From Methylobacterium sp. E-065 (lineage in GTDB: Bacteria > Pseudomonadota > Alphaproteobacteria > Rhizobiales > Beijerinckiaceae): 34,589 bases of DNA. Below, piece after piece: positions 7,423 to 15,931 of the stretch. The position numbers and the translations under genes were made by a program. Below the pieces are notes generated by a model that worked only from the letters and a program-made list of their open reading frames with translations, had not been told where the DNA came from and ran no database searches. Numbering within the stretch: the stretch's first letter is position 1; the number at the start of each line of letters is the position of its first letter. The stretch covers positions 1-34,589 of the forward strand of contig NZ_JAKSYD010000024.1 in the NCBI RefSeq assembly GCF_022829605.1, written 5' to 3'.

Positions 7423-8148
7423 ATGGCGGATTCCGCGGGTCATATCCTCGTCGTCGGCGCCAGCAGCGGCATCGGCCGGGCGGTCGCCGAGCATTTCGCC
7501 GGCCAGGGTTCGGTCGTCACCGCCCTCGCCCGCCGTACGGATCGGCTCGCGGAACTCGCCGATGCGGGGATCGCGACGGTCGCGGCGGACGTGACCGACC
7601 TCAGGGCGATCGGCGGCGTGCTGCAGGCTGCGGTCGCCGAGCGCGGCCTGCTGACCGGACTCGTCTATTGCGCCGGCGTTCAGCTCATCAAACCCATGCG
7701 CAGCCTCGGCGTGGACGAGGTCGAGCGTCTGTACAAGACGAACCTCGTCGCCCCGACCCTGTTCGCCGCCGCATTCGGCAATGCCCGGATCTCGACCCGG
7801 GACGCGGTGTTCTGCGCCGTCTCGTCAGTCGCGGCCCAGCGCCCGGAGCCGGCAATCGTGCCCTATGCCGCCTCGAAGGCGGGGCTGGACGCGCTGATCC
7901 GCGGCCTGGCCCGGGAACTCGCCCCCCGGCGGGCTGTCGCAGTGGCGCCGGGCTGGCTCGACACCGAGATGACGCAGGCCCATACCCGCCTCTACGGCGA
8001 CGAGTTCAAGGCCGCGCTGGAGAAGCGCAGCCCGGCGGGGGCCGCGACGGTGGAATCGGTGGTCGGGGCCATCGCGTTCCTGATGTCGCCGCAGGCGCGA
8101 CACGTGACCGGCGAGATCCTGCGGGTCGACGGCGGGGCGACGCTGTGA
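7423..8148 (+). CDS. SDR-family oxidoreductase, probable 3-oxoacyl-ACP reductase
   Basis: A 241-residue Rossmann enzyme with the cofactor loop 'GASSGIG' at 12-18, Ser134/Ser135, and the catalytic Tyr148/Lys152 pair in 'VPYAASKAG'. The C-terminus 'HVTGEILRVDGGATL' is the normal FabG-type ending. The usual 'NAG' motif reads 'CAG' ('VYCAGVQ'), a tolerated change. Placed directly after KAS III and ACP, it most likely reduces the 3-ketoacyl thioester to the 3-hydroxyacyl form with NAD(P)H. A sugar-ketone reductase role cannot be excluded from sequence alone. Confidence 0.87.
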   Translation: MADSAGHILVVGASSGIGRAVAEHFAGQGSVVTALARRTDRLAELADAGIATVAADVTDLRAIGGVLQAAVAERGLLTGLVYCAGVQLIKPMRSLGVDEVERLYKTNLVAPTLFAAAFGNARISTRDAVFCAVSSVAAQRPEPAIVPYAASKAGLDALIRGLARELAPRRAVAVAPGWLDTEMTQAHTRLYGDEFKAALEKRSPAGAATVESVVGAIAFLMSPQARHVTGEILRVDGGATL

Positions 8149-8161
8149 TGGAAGGCTGCCA

Positions 8162-8812
8162 GTGACGTCCGAGACCAAGCGCCTTGCCTTGATCGGCGGC
8201 GGCGGCTTCTCCAAGGAGATCGCCGAGATCGCCCGCGCCCTCGGCCACATGGTCGAGGATACCTACTCGACCGCGCCCGAAGTCCAGGTCGGCCGCTACC
8301 GCGGCTATCTCGACGCCCTGCTCGCCGACCGGACGGAGTTCGACGGCGTCGTCCTGGCGGTCGGCGGCGTGAGCCGCCGTGCGATCCGGGCACGGGCCGA
8401 GCTGATCGCCTGGCTCGACCGGCACGCCTTCCCCTGCCCCGCCCTCGTCTCGCCCCGCGCGATCGTGAGCCCGGACGTGGCAGTCGGCGCCGGCGCCTTC
8501 GTGGCGCACGGGGTGATCGTCAACGCCGATGCCAGCCTCGGGCGCTTCTGCGTGCTGAACTCGGCGGCCATCGTCGGCCACGACGCGGTTGTCGGCGACA
8601 ACGCCACGATCTCGCCGGGCGCCTTCATCGGCGGCCAATGCAAGATCGGCGCAAACAGCCTCGTCGGGCCGCTCGCCAAGGTTCTCCAGGGCCTCACCCT
8701 CGGTCAGGGCGTGACGGTCGGCATGGGCTGCAACGTCCTGCGCACCCTGCCCGACAACGCGACGATTTGGCCCCGGACGGACATTGTTGCCCCGGCGCCG
8801 AAACCGGCCTGA
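8162..8812 (+). CDS. NeuD/PglD-family sugar N- or O-acyltransferase
   Basis: 216 residues. The N-terminal Rossmann-like part ('LALIGGGGFSKEIAEIA') binds the nucleotide-sugar, and a left-handed beta-helix starts near residue 95. His140 in 'NSAAIVGHDAVVGDN' matches the general-base His of PglD-type N-acetyltransferases. The start is GTG 8162, with GGAAGG at 8150-8155 six bases before it. As the last gene of the acyl-building operon and the one before a sugar aminotransferase, it is the natural candidate to pass the operon's acyl group to the amino group of a 4-amino sugar. Known relatives use acetyl-CoA; use of an ACP-bound donor here is inference. Confidence 0.85.
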   Translation: MTSETKRLALIGGGGFSKEIAEIARALGHMVEDTYSTAPEVQVGRYRGYLDALLADRTEFDGVVLAVGGVSRRAIRARAELIAWLDRHAFPCPALVSPRAIVSPDVAVGAGAFVAHGVIVNADASLGRFCVLNSAAIVGHDAVVGDNATISPGAFIGGQCKIGANSLVGPLAKVLQGLTLGQGVTVGMGCNVLRTLPDNATIWPRTDIVAPAPKPA

Positions 8813-8832
8813 TTGGCCTCAGCTCCGCCCGA

Positions 8833-8861
8833 TTGCTACGTCATTTCGGTCTCTCTAAATT
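8833..8861 (+). promoter_or_regulatory. Candidate sigma70-type promoter before the aminotransferase gene
   Basis: TTGCTA (8833-8838) and TAAATT (8856-8861) are separated by exactly 17 bp, each matching 4 of 6 consensus bases. They lie ~50 bp before ATG 8912, in the 99-bp gap after the acyltransferase gene. The segment is AT-richer than its surroundings. If real, the aminotransferase and the following GT61 gene form their own transcript. Confidence 0.4.
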
Positions 8862-8911
8862 CGATTTGTCCAGATGGTCGGCCTCGCGTCCGAACATCGC
8901 GAGGAGGTTCC

Positions 8912-10075
8912 ATGAGCGCTGAGCCGCGATCGTTCGAGCAGCCGATCTACGTGACTCGTCCGATGCTGCCCGAACTCGCGGTCTTCACGAAGCATCTGGA
9001 GGCCATCTGGCAGAGTGCCGTTCTCTCGAACGGCGGACCGCAGCACGTGGAACTGGAGAAGCGGCTGCACGCCCACCTGGGCGACGGCCACATTGCGCTG
9101 TTCAACAATGGCACCAATGCCTTGATGACGGCGGTCAAGGCCCTCGACCTCTCGGGCGAGGTCATCACGACGCCCTTTACCTTCGCGGCGACCCCGCACG
9201 TGCTCGCTTGGCATGGCATTCGGCCGGTGTTCGCTGATATCGAGGAGCATTCCATGACCCTCGATCCGGCCCGGATCGAGACGGCGATCACGGAGCGCAC
9301 CACCGGCATCCTCGCGGTTCACGTCTACGGCAATCCCTGCGACGTGGAGGCGATCGAGCGGATCGCGCGCAAGCACCACCTGAAGGTGCTGTACGACGGC
9401 GCCCACGCGTTCGGGACCCGGGTCAACGGCCGGGCGATCGCGAGTTACGGCGACGCGACCATGTTCAGCTTCCACGCCACCAAGCTCTTCCACACCGCGG
9501 AGGGTGGAGCTGTCGTCACGAACGACGGAGATGTGAAGCGGCGGATGGAACTGCTGAAGAATTTCGGGATCGCCGACGAGTTGACAGTCAAGGCGGTCGG
9601 CATCAACAGCAAGATGAACGAGATCCAAGCCGCGATGGGCCTGTGCCTGGTGGATGCGGTTGCGGCCGAGAAGGCAAAACGGCTGGACCTCGCGCACGTC
9701 TACCAGGATCACCTCGGTAACCTGCCGGGCGTCACCGTTTCGCGGTCACTTGATCTCAATGTAGACAGCTTGCAATATTACTGCCTTCGAATCGACCGAG
9801 CCGCCGGTGTAAGCCGTGACGAGGTGTACGATCGCCTGAAGCACTACAATGTCTTCGCGCGGCGCTATTTCTATCCGCTCTGCAGCCAGTACGAGCCGTA
9901 CCGGCACTTTCCGGACAGCGGAGTCGACAATCTACCGGTCGCCAACCGGGTCGGCGATCAAGTCCTCTGTCTACCCTTCTATGGCGAACTCGGGACCGCC
10001 GACGCCGAGCGGATCTGCCAAATCCTCCGCCACATTGTGTTGGGGGGAGCCGTCGGTGCCATGCACGCAGCCTGA
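8912..10075 (+). CDS. DegT/DnrJ/EryC1/StrS-family PLP-dependent sugar aminotransferase
   Basis: Converts a nucleotide-linked keto-deoxyhexose to an amino sugar using glutamate as donor. It has 387 residues, within the family range. The PLP lysine is Lys191 in 'FSFHATKLFHTAEGG', and Asp162 in 'YDGAHAFGT' contacts the pyridine nitrogen. The active-site 'HATKLFHTAEGG' version resembles 4-aminotransferases (VioA/WecE-like) more than the '[13 protein letters not shown]' type seen later in this window. GAGGAGG at 8901-8907 fixes ATG 8912; the frame upstream is not coding. It probably supplies the acceptor for the NeuD-like enzyme before it. The ketosugar donor genes (rmlA/rmlB type) are not in this window. 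Confidence 0.9.
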   Translation: MSAEPRSFEQPIYVTRPMLPELAVFTKHLEAIWQSAVLSNGGPQHVELEKRLHAHLGDGHIALFNNGTNALMTAVKALDLSGEVITTPFTFAATPHVLAWHGIRPVFADIEEHSMTLDPARIETAITERTTGILAVHVYGNPCDVEAIERIARKHHLKVLYDGAHAFGTRVNGRAIASYGDATMFSFHATKLFHTAEGGAVVTNDGDVKRRMELLKNFGIADELTVKAVGINSKMNEIQAAMGLCLVDAVAAEKAKRLDLAHVYQDHLGNLPGVTVSRSLDLNVDSLQYYCLRIDRAAGVSRDEVYDRLKHYNVFARRYFYPLCSQYEPYRHFPDSGVDNLPVANRVGDQVLCLPFYGELGTADAERICQILRHIVLGGAVGAMHAA

Positions 10076-10147
10076 GATCGGTCGCCTCCTCAGCGATCGG
10101 CCTCCCTCGATCCGGCATCTGAGTGCTCAAGGCCCGAAGGGATTGAT

Positions 10148-11710
10148 ATGAGCACCAACCGCAGATCCGGTTTGCGCACGCGTGTCAGCCTGTTGCTCGC
10201 GCGGAAGCTGGTGGATGCCGAGTACTATCTCGACCGCTATCCAGATGTCCGCGCGGCCGGCGTCGATCCAATCCGACACTTCGCCGAATGCGGTTATGCC
10301 GTTCCCATCCGCGCCGCGAACCCGTCCATGGAGCGGGCGATCATCAGGCTCTCGCCTCTGCTCGCCTTGGCGGTCGTGCTCCTGCCGATACGACGCGACG
10401 ATTGGGTCCAATGTTTCGTCGCCCATTATCAGGACCTCTGGTGCGGCGATCTGGGTCTGAAATTTCGCTTCGCCCGATGGGTTGCGCGCCTCCTGGCGAC
10501 GCGAGCCATGGGTTCCGGGCCTGCCGCTGCGAGTCTGCAGCGGATCGTCGGCACCACGCTTCCGATCGCCCGGATCGGGGAAGACCGAGCCTGGTTATCG
10601 GTGACGAAGATCGACCCGCCGGAGACGCACCGCTTCAGTTCCCCGCGGGTCTGGGGAGCCAATAGAGCACCGATACCGCGCGAGGTCACGATTCCCGCGC
10701 TCTGGTCCGCAACGGTCCGGGACGCCAACGTTTTTGGCGCCATGCAGATCGCGGCGAACGGCCACTTCGTGGCTCACGAACCAGCGGCCGACCCAGGCCT
10801 TTCGTTCGCCGCCGGCCAACACCGGCATGTCATCACTTGCTATACCCCGCAGGCTAACAAGATTGTGGCTCGAATACCAAGTCAACCAGCCCGTAAGATA
10901 GACGAGGCGATACTTCTCGGCGGGAGGTGTAGTAATAATTATTTTCACTTCCTCATCGAGTATTTATCGAGGGGATATATCATTGGCCGACAGGGGCTGG
11001 CTCGTGATTTGCCGTTGATCGTCCCCGAGAATTTGTTCCCCTCGGAAATAGAGGCGCTCGAACTATTTTTTCCAGAACGAACCGTTATCGCGCTCTCCAG
11101 TCAGGAGAGGCTTGACGTCAAGCGCCTGCACATCCCGTCGCTCATGACGTATCTGCCCGATGCTCTCGAAATTACCGATTGGAAGAAGGAGGGTTTCAGG
11201 CGCGCAAGCTTGCAGTGGCTGCGAGATCGCGCCTACCAAGCCTTGGAATTGGACGACACGCCACGGATCGAGACGTCCCGCATCTTTCTCGCACGGCGGA
11301 GAGGCAGGAATATAATCAACGCAGCGGCTATTGAAGACGTTTTCGCAAGTCATGGATTTGCTATTGTTGATCCGAGCGTGCTAACTTTTCGCGAGCAGGT
11401 TCAACTGTTCGCCGGAGCCTCGCACATCGCTGGCCCCCTCGGGGCCGCCTTTTCGAACGTCGTATTTTGCAAGTCAGGGACCGCGGTTCTAGGGCTAGGT
11501 TCCAGATACGCGGTGACGTCATCTCTCTATCAAAATATTACCGAGCTGATGGGTGGGCACTGTACGCATCTCCTGAGCGACAGACGTATCCGAGACCTGA
11601 GGCATCTAAACAAGAATATTATATCCTTGAGGCAGGGCGGCTATGAAATAAATACTGAACGGCTCGAACGCCTCCTCACGCTTTGGGCGACTGAAGAGCG
11701 TCTACAATGA
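10148..11710 (+). CDS. GT61-family glycosyltransferase with N-terminal NPDV module, paralogue 1
   Basis: 520 residues. Residues ~18-60 form the module 'LVDAEYYLDRYPDVRAAGVDP' followed by 'HF'. A hydrophobic stretch near 65-80 could be a membrane-associated helix. The C-terminal half is a GT61 (DUF563) domain with 'NNYFHFLIEYLSRG' and the later 'GPLGAAFSNVVFC', both typical of the family. These enzymes transfer sugars during capsule or exopolysaccharide assembly at the cytoplasmic face. An AAGGGA ribosome-binding site precedes ATG 10148. Base composition falls sharply within the gene: the first third is GC-rich and the last third AT-rich. It is paralogous over its whole length to the gene at 14356. 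Confidence 0.85.
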   Translation: MSTNRRSGLRTRVSLLLARKLVDAEYYLDRYPDVRAAGVDPIRHFAECGYAVPIRAANPSMERAIIRLSPLLALAVVLLPIRRDDWVQCFVAHYQDLWCGDLGLKFRFARWVARLLATRAMGSGPAAASLQRIVGTTLPIARIGEDRAWLSVTKIDPPETHRFSSPRVWGANRAPIPREVTIPALWSATVRDANVFGAMQIAANGHFVAHEPAADPGLSFAAGQHRHVITCYTPQANKIVARIPSQPARKIDEAILLGGRCSNNYFHFLIEYLSRGYIIGRQGLARDLPLIVPENLFPSEIEALELFFPERTVIALSSQERLDVKRLHIPSLMTYLPDALEITDWKKEGFRRASLQWLRDRAYQALELDDTPRIETSRIFLARRRGRNIINAAAIEDVFASHGFAIVDPSVLTFREQVQLFAGASHIAGPLGAAFSNVVFCKSGTAVLGLGSRYAVTSSLYQNITELMGGHCTHLLSDRRIRDLRHLNKNIISLRQGGYEINTERLERLLTLWATEERLQ

Positions 11711-11770
11711 GTGGCCCGTGCCGCCGTTGTTGTTATGCATCTTCGTAAGAATATCGGAAAGATAGAAATC

Positions 11771-12529
11771 ATGTCGGCAACTGGTCCTGTATCGCAAACT
11801 CGTCTGCACGCTTCCGAGATGCCTCACCGGCAGCGTATGCTTGAGATGTTCAAGCAGCGTCCGATCTCAGACGAGGAATTGTTAGTCAATACGGGACTGT
11901 TCCTGCGAAGCGGTGCCCTTGCGAAGATCCTTTTTCTTGATGAAATTTACAAGAAGATTATCAGCATACCAGGTTGTATTTGTGAATTCGGTGTTTGGTG
12001 GGGGCAATCGCTGGCTCTTTTCGAGAACCTAAGGGCCGTGTACGAGCCTTACAATCATACGCGCTTGATCGTCGGATTCGACACGTTCGAAGGGTATAAG
12101 GCGGTTGGAGAACATGATAAACGGTCGGCGACGATTTCAGAAGGCGTCTATGGATTGTCGGACAACTACTTTGATTATCTCGACGAGTTGCTTAGCCTCC
12201 ACGAGCAGGAGAATGTTATGTCTCACGTCAAGAAACACTTGGTCGTGAAGGGCGACGTGACGGAGACCGTACCTCAGTTTTTTCTCGATCATCCCGAGCA
12301 ATTGGTTTCGTTGGCCTATTTTGATCTCGCCTTATATGAGCCTACTAAAATTGCATTGTCTACAATTGCGAGCCGCATGGTTTCTGGGAGCGTCGTTGCG
12401 TTCGATGAGCTGAATAATGCAAGCTATCCCGGAGAGACCGTTGCCGCCCTCGAGGTTTTGAATCTACGCGAATGGTCCGTTGCTCGATCGCGCGTCCTAC
12501 CTGATCGGACGATTTTCACCAAATTGTAA
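11771..12529 (+). CDS. TylF/MycF-like SAM-dependent O-methyltransferase
   Basis: 252 residues from ATG 11771. The motif-I equivalent is 'CICEFGVWWGQSLALF', followed by 'IVGFDTFEGY', 'VKGDVTETVPQFF' and the acidic 'AYFDLALYEPTKIAL', a layout known from macrocin O-methyltransferases that methylate sugar hydroxyls. The frame is open 60 bp further upstream to a GTG directly after the GT61 stop, but GGAAA at 11757-11761 supports the later ATG. The gene is clearly AT-richer than the acyl operon: 12301-12360 has 23 of 60 G/C by my count. It probably methylates a sugar of the glycan or its nucleotide precursor; the position is unknown. Confidence 0.8.
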   Translation: MSATGPVSQTRLHASEMPHRQRMLEMFKQRPISDEELLVNTGLFLRSGALAKILFLDEIYKKIISIPGCICEFGVWWGQSLALFENLRAVYEPYNHTRLIVGFDTFEGYKAVGEHDKRSATISEGVYGLSDNYFDYLDELLSLHEQENVMSHVKKHLVVKGDVTETVPQFFLDHPEQLVSLAYFDLALYEPTKIALSTIASRMVSGSVVAFDELNNASYPGETVAALEVLNLREWSVARSRVLPDRTIFTKL

Positions 12530-12600
12530 ACAGCAATGTTGCCGGGGCTTGCGGCCGATGCTCTGGATGTCGAATATTTGACTTGGTGGAGATCTCGTTG

Positions 12601-13320
12601 ATGGCAATTGAGACTTTTGCAGCATTGTCTGGAACGGACCGGCTTAGGCCGGCAAACATAGACATTGCGGATCTTTACACGCATGTCATGGAGAATGGGG
12701 TTGCGGTCATCAGCGGCTGTTTTCCAGCCGCGTCATTGACGAGGTTGCGGGATACGGCGCATGCCTGGGGTGGGCAGACGCCGATGCATCCGCCGCAAAC
12801 CTACGTGGATGACAATTTTCACTCCATAGAGGCCGGTATTAGTCCGCGTCAGAAGACGCCACATGTCTATCACGCTTATAATTTTTATCGTCCTCTTGAA
12901 CTTTCCGGCGACGTTAAAGACCCGCTGCTCGATGTCTTCGAGCGCTTGCTAGAGTTTCAGAATACCCTCACGGGCAATCAAGCCTCCTTCGAGCCCGATG
13001 AACGTGGGCGTAAGGCAAGGCCACAGATCATCCAATATCCGAGCGGCGGCGGTATGTTCGGTCGTCATACGCACCCTTTGGAGCCGCAGAGGATCGGCTT
13101 GATACTGGGTTTGTCTAAACGAGGATATGATTTCTTCAGCGGAAGCACGCATTTTGAGGCAAACGGTGTAGCGCACGGAACGGAAGATTTGCACGATCAG
13201 GGGGATCTTCTTTTATTTCGGTTTGATATACCGCATTGGATCACGGCGGTCGATCAAGGTAGCAAATTCGATCCCAGCTCGGTCAGTGGGAGATGGACTG
13301 CCGTCCTGCCCTATTATTGA
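12601..13320 (+). CDS. Putative Fe(II)/2-oxoglutarate-type oxygenase (double-stranded beta-helix)
   Basis: 239 residues from ATG 12601, with GGTGGAG at 12585-12591 as ribosome-binding site. The C-terminal half looks like a cupin-type oxygenase core. 'GRHTHPLEPQRIGLIL' supplies candidate metal-binding His residues, 'DIPHWITAVD' a distal His, and a late 'GRWTAVLPYY' the Arg expected to bind a co-substrate. The canonical His-x-Asp pair is not plain: it reads His-Thr-His with a Glu three residues later, so the metal ligands are uncertain. The N-terminal part starts 'VMENGVAVISGCFP', as in phytanoyl-CoA-hydroxylase relatives. It may hydroxylate or oxidise a sugar or its acyl group; this is inference from position. 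Confidence 0.55.
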   Translation: MAIETFAALSGTDRLRPANIDIADLYTHVMENGVAVISGCFPAASLTRLRDTAHAWGGQTPMHPPQTYVDDNFHSIEAGISPRQKTPHVYHAYNFYRPLELSGDVKDPLLDVFERLLEFQNTLTGNQASFEPDERGRKARPQIIQYPSGGGMFGRHTHPLEPQRIGLILGLSKRGYDFFSGSTHFEANGVAHGTEDLHDQGDLLLFRFDIPHWITAVDQGSKFDPSSVSGRWTAVLPYY

Positions 13321-13672
13321 GGCGGCTACTGATCGTGATGCAAGGGATGACGCTCACATCGCCGCTTTATTCGGCGGCCACGATATTCTAGCGTGCGTTT
13401 ACCGCACGCGGATGTTCGGAGCCAGCCCGTGCTTGATCGGGTCGAATGAATGTATACCCTTTGAACGCTTCTGGCGAAATCGATGCCGGTTTGGCGCCAG
13501 CGAGCGCATAATGGCAAGGGCCTAAATCGCTGCCGAATCGCAACAAGATCCGGCACGACTCTTAAGTTACCGGCTCCTTCAACCGAACGTGACTCAGATG
13601 GCGGGTCGTGTCAGGATCATCCAGGATCCGGGAGATCGTCGCGTTCCGGACTTAGAAGTGCAGCCATTTCTC
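13321..13672. other. Intergenic region, 352 bp, with one strong hairpin
   Basis: No convincing coding frame: the open frames are Arg/Ser-rich and lack ribosome-binding sites. A perfect hairpin sits at 13391-13409. The gap may hold decayed coding DNA, since its composition is intermediate between its AT-rich neighbours and the GC-rich flanks. The true start of the following GNAT gene may lie inside it. Confidence 0.4.
13391..13409. terminator. Hairpin after the oxygenase gene
   Basis: Perfect 7-bp arms GCGTGCG and CGCACGC around a 5-nt loop, 70 bp after the stop at 13320. No T-run follows, so a Rho-independent terminator is uncertain; an operator or stabilising structure is possible. Confidence 0.35.
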
Positions 13673-14266
13673 ATGAATAGCTCGATAGATCATATGAGAG
13701 AGACACGGCCGCTAGATAGCCGTCGACGTTCCTACTTGCGGCTCGCCGAGCCCACCGACGGAGCCCTCATCTATCGTTTGCGCTCCGACCCCAGGCTGAG
13801 CCGGTTTTTAAACGCTCCGCCAACCACCATCGCGGAGCAGGTTGCTTGGCTCACTCAATACAAGAGTCAGGAAGCCGCTGGTAAGCAATATTATTTTATC
13901 ATTGTCTCGGACGATCAGGACCGCGGGACGGTCCGGATGTATGATTTCCGAATTATTGATGGACAGAGATCCTTCTGCTGGGGCAGCTGGATCATAGCGC
14001 CTCCGCCGGTCGTCGGGCTCGCGAGCTACTCAGCTATGGCAATCTACGAATTAGGTTTCGAGCATCTAGGCTTTGAGCATGCTCATTTTGATGTGCGCCG
14101 TGAGAACGAGAGTGTGGTCAACTTTCACCTTCGATCCGGTGCCAAGATCGTCGATACGGGAGAACAGGATTATTTCTTTCATTTCTCCCGCGATGCCTAC
14201 GATGCGTTTAGAATGGCGCAGAAGCAGACGATCGAGCGACATTCTGCCGTTCGTCACGCGGCTTAG
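13673..14266 (+). CDS. GNAT-family N-acyltransferase (RimJ/RimL or PseH-like)
   Basis: 197 residues if started at ATG 13673. The frame is open upstream to 13589, and ATG 13694 is also possible; none has a good ribosome-binding site. GNAT features: 'SYLRLAEPTDGALIYRLRSDP' as the first strand and helix, 'QYYFIIVSDDQDRGTVRMYDF' as central strands, and a late 'HFDVRRENESVVNFHLRSGAK'. The family moves acetyl from CoA to amines. In glycan clusters the closest functional class is PseH, which acetylates a 4-amino sugar; that comparison is suggestive only. The gene is AT-rich and lies between two GT61 paralogues. Confidence 0.72.
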   Translation: MNSSIDHMRETRPLDSRRRSYLRLAEPTDGALIYRLRSDPRLSRFLNAPPTTIAEQVAWLTQYKSQEAAGKQYYFIIVSDDQDRGTVRMYDFRIIDGQRSFCWGSWIIAPPPVVGLASYSAMAIYELGFEHLGFEHAHFDVRRENESVVNFHLRSGAKIVDTGEQDYFFHFSRDAYDAFRMAQKQTIERHSAVRHAA

Positions 14267-14286
14267 TCGCCTGGCGACGCTAAGCG
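14261..14286. terminator. Hairpin overlapping the stop codon of the GNAT gene
   Basis: Arms GCTTAG-TCGC and GCGA-(CG)-CTAAGC pair over 10 bp with a 2-nt bulge and a 3-nt loop. The stop codon lies in the left arm. A clear T-run is missing, so termination is a guess. Confidence 0.35.
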
Positions 14287-14355
14287 CTGTCAATCTGCCG
14301 TGGGTCGATCGCCGTCGCTGTTTTGGTTCACCGTAGATGACAGACCCTAATTTTA

Positions 14356-15879
14356 ATGCTTGAGCACCTCGTTCTCGCAATCGCGCGGCGGATCGTCGAT
14401 GCGGATTTTTACCTGGCACGCAATCCCGATGTTGCCGCGGCAGGCGTCGATCCGGTTATCCATTATGCGCAGAATTGGTCCACGGCTCCGTTGCGCGCGC
14501 CGAACGAGGTATCCGAGGCCCTGATCTACGTCTGGTCGCCTCTGCTGGTTCTTCTGGCAGAGGTTCTTGGGCATGACCGTCAGGATATCACGGATTGTTT
14601 TCGCTACCGGATTAATCAACTCGCGACCCGTCGAGGTGCTGGGCTGCAGCTTCGACCGGCCCTAGCACTGGCCCGATACCTCGCGGTTCGGAGAAGTAAC
14701 GCGTCACGTCGGCAAGGCGGGCGCAGCGATGGGCTGGGGGCACCCTATCCAGTGGTGCGGATCGGCCAGGATTCGGTCTCGTGGATAAGGCGTGAGGTCG
14801 TCGCAGGATCGGGTATCTTTGCTTTCAAGGATCCAGAGATCGCTCTCGCCCAACAGCCTGCCGCGCCGCGTCAAATCCCGTTGCCGGAACTCTGGAACGC
14901 CGAGGTGGAGGATGCGTCCATCTTTGGGTTCGCGCAGGTGATCGCACGTTCCACCTTCGTGGTCTACGAGCCGGAGGCAGATCCGCGGCTACGCTACACG
15001 AGTCGTCAATGCGAATTTGTGATCAACTGCTTCGGGGCGGCGGGCGATCGTGTCCTGGCTCGGTTTCCCCCTAGCGCTGATCACGCAATCGACGCAGGCA
15101 TTCTTCTGATTGGGCGATGTGGCGCAAACTACTTTCATTTTTTGATCGAATACGCTACAAAAGGTTATATAATCGACAAGCTCTCAATACCGATTGAGGT
15201 GCCACTTATCCTGAGTGCTGACCTCTTTCCCCAGGAACTTGAGGCTTTGCGGGTCCTCTTCCCTGGCCGAGGGCATGTAGTCCGGGAGCATGGAAAACGG
15301 CTGGATGTGAGGAAGCTGTATATCCCTTCCGTAATGACTTACATACCTGACACGCCCGACATTGCGTTTTGGGAGGTGGCCGCGGTCAACCACGCCAGCT
15401 TATCCTGGCTGCGAACGCGGGTGCTGAGCCAAGCCCCGGCGCCGGCGTCGGCTTTACAGCGGAAAATATATCTCGGTCGATCTGCCGGCCGCAACATTAC
15501 GAACGCTGCTGAGGTGGAGGCAGTTTTTCGCCGTCACGGCTTCGAAGTTTTAAATCCCGCGCAGCTGAGCTTCGCCCAGCAAGTCGAAGCTTTCCGAAGC
15601 GCCCACTATATCGCTGGACCAATCGGAGCAGCATTTTCGAATTTAATTTTCGCCAGTCCCAGAACCCGCGTATTCGGAATAGTATCGCCTTTCGCGGTTC
15701 AGTTTTCTATTTTTTCGAGTCTCGCCGCGTTTGCTCAATGTGATTATCTTGCAATCCCGGGTACGCATAACGTGTTTCGCTCCGGTGGTGAGAAAAAGCG
15801 CCGGTCACTCGAATTGACGCATGGCAATTATGGCGTCGACATAGACTATCTTGACAGGGTGCTCGACACTTATTCATAA
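14356..15879 (+). CDS. GT61-family glycosyltransferase with N-terminal NPDV module, paralogue 2
   Basis: 507 residues. It starts almost directly in the module ('IVDADFYLARNPDVAAAGVDP' then 'HYAQN'), followed by a hydrophobic stretch ('WSPLLVLLAEVL'). The GT61 domain has 'ANYFHFLIEYATKGYIIDK' and 'GPIGAAFSNLIF'. It matches the gene at 10148 along its whole length, for example 'YIPSVMTYIPDTPDI' against 'HIPSLMTYLPDALEI', so they are diverged duplicates rather than a recent copy. ATG 14356 is the first in-frame start after a stop; no good ribosome-binding site is seen. The two probably add different sugars to the same glycan. Confidence 0.85.
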   Translation: MLEHLVLAIARRIVDADFYLARNPDVAAAGVDPVIHYAQNWSTAPLRAPNEVSEALIYVWSPLLVLLAEVLGHDRQDITDCFRYRINQLATRRGAGLQLRPALALARYLAVRRSNASRRQGGRSDGLGAPYPVVRIGQDSVSWIRREVVAGSGIFAFKDPEIALAQQPAAPRQIPLPELWNAEVEDASIFGFAQVIARSTFVVYEPEADPRLRYTSRQCEFVINCFGAAGDRVLARFPPSADHAIDAGILLIGRCGANYFHFLIEYATKGYIIDKLSIPIEVPLILSADLFPQELEALRVLFPGRGHVVREHGKRLDVRKLYIPSVMTYIPDTPDIAFWEVAAVNHASLSWLRTRVLSQAPAPASALQRKIYLGRSAGRNITNAAEVEAVFRRHGFEVLNPAQLSFAQQVEAFRSAHYIAGPIGAAFSNLIFASPRTRVFGIVSPFAVQFSIFSSLAAFAQCDYLAIPGTHNVFRSGGEKKRRSLELTHGNYGVDIDYLDRVLDTYS

Positions 15880-15931
15880 AACATTTCGAATTCAGTTTTC
15901 TTGGACTGGAATAGCGGGTACAGATGCTGCG

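Noticed and set aside
13223..13525. Possible small gene after the oxygenase
   Set aside because: It overlaps the oxygenase end in another frame, has no ribosome-binding site, and its sequence resembles out-of-frame coding DNA.
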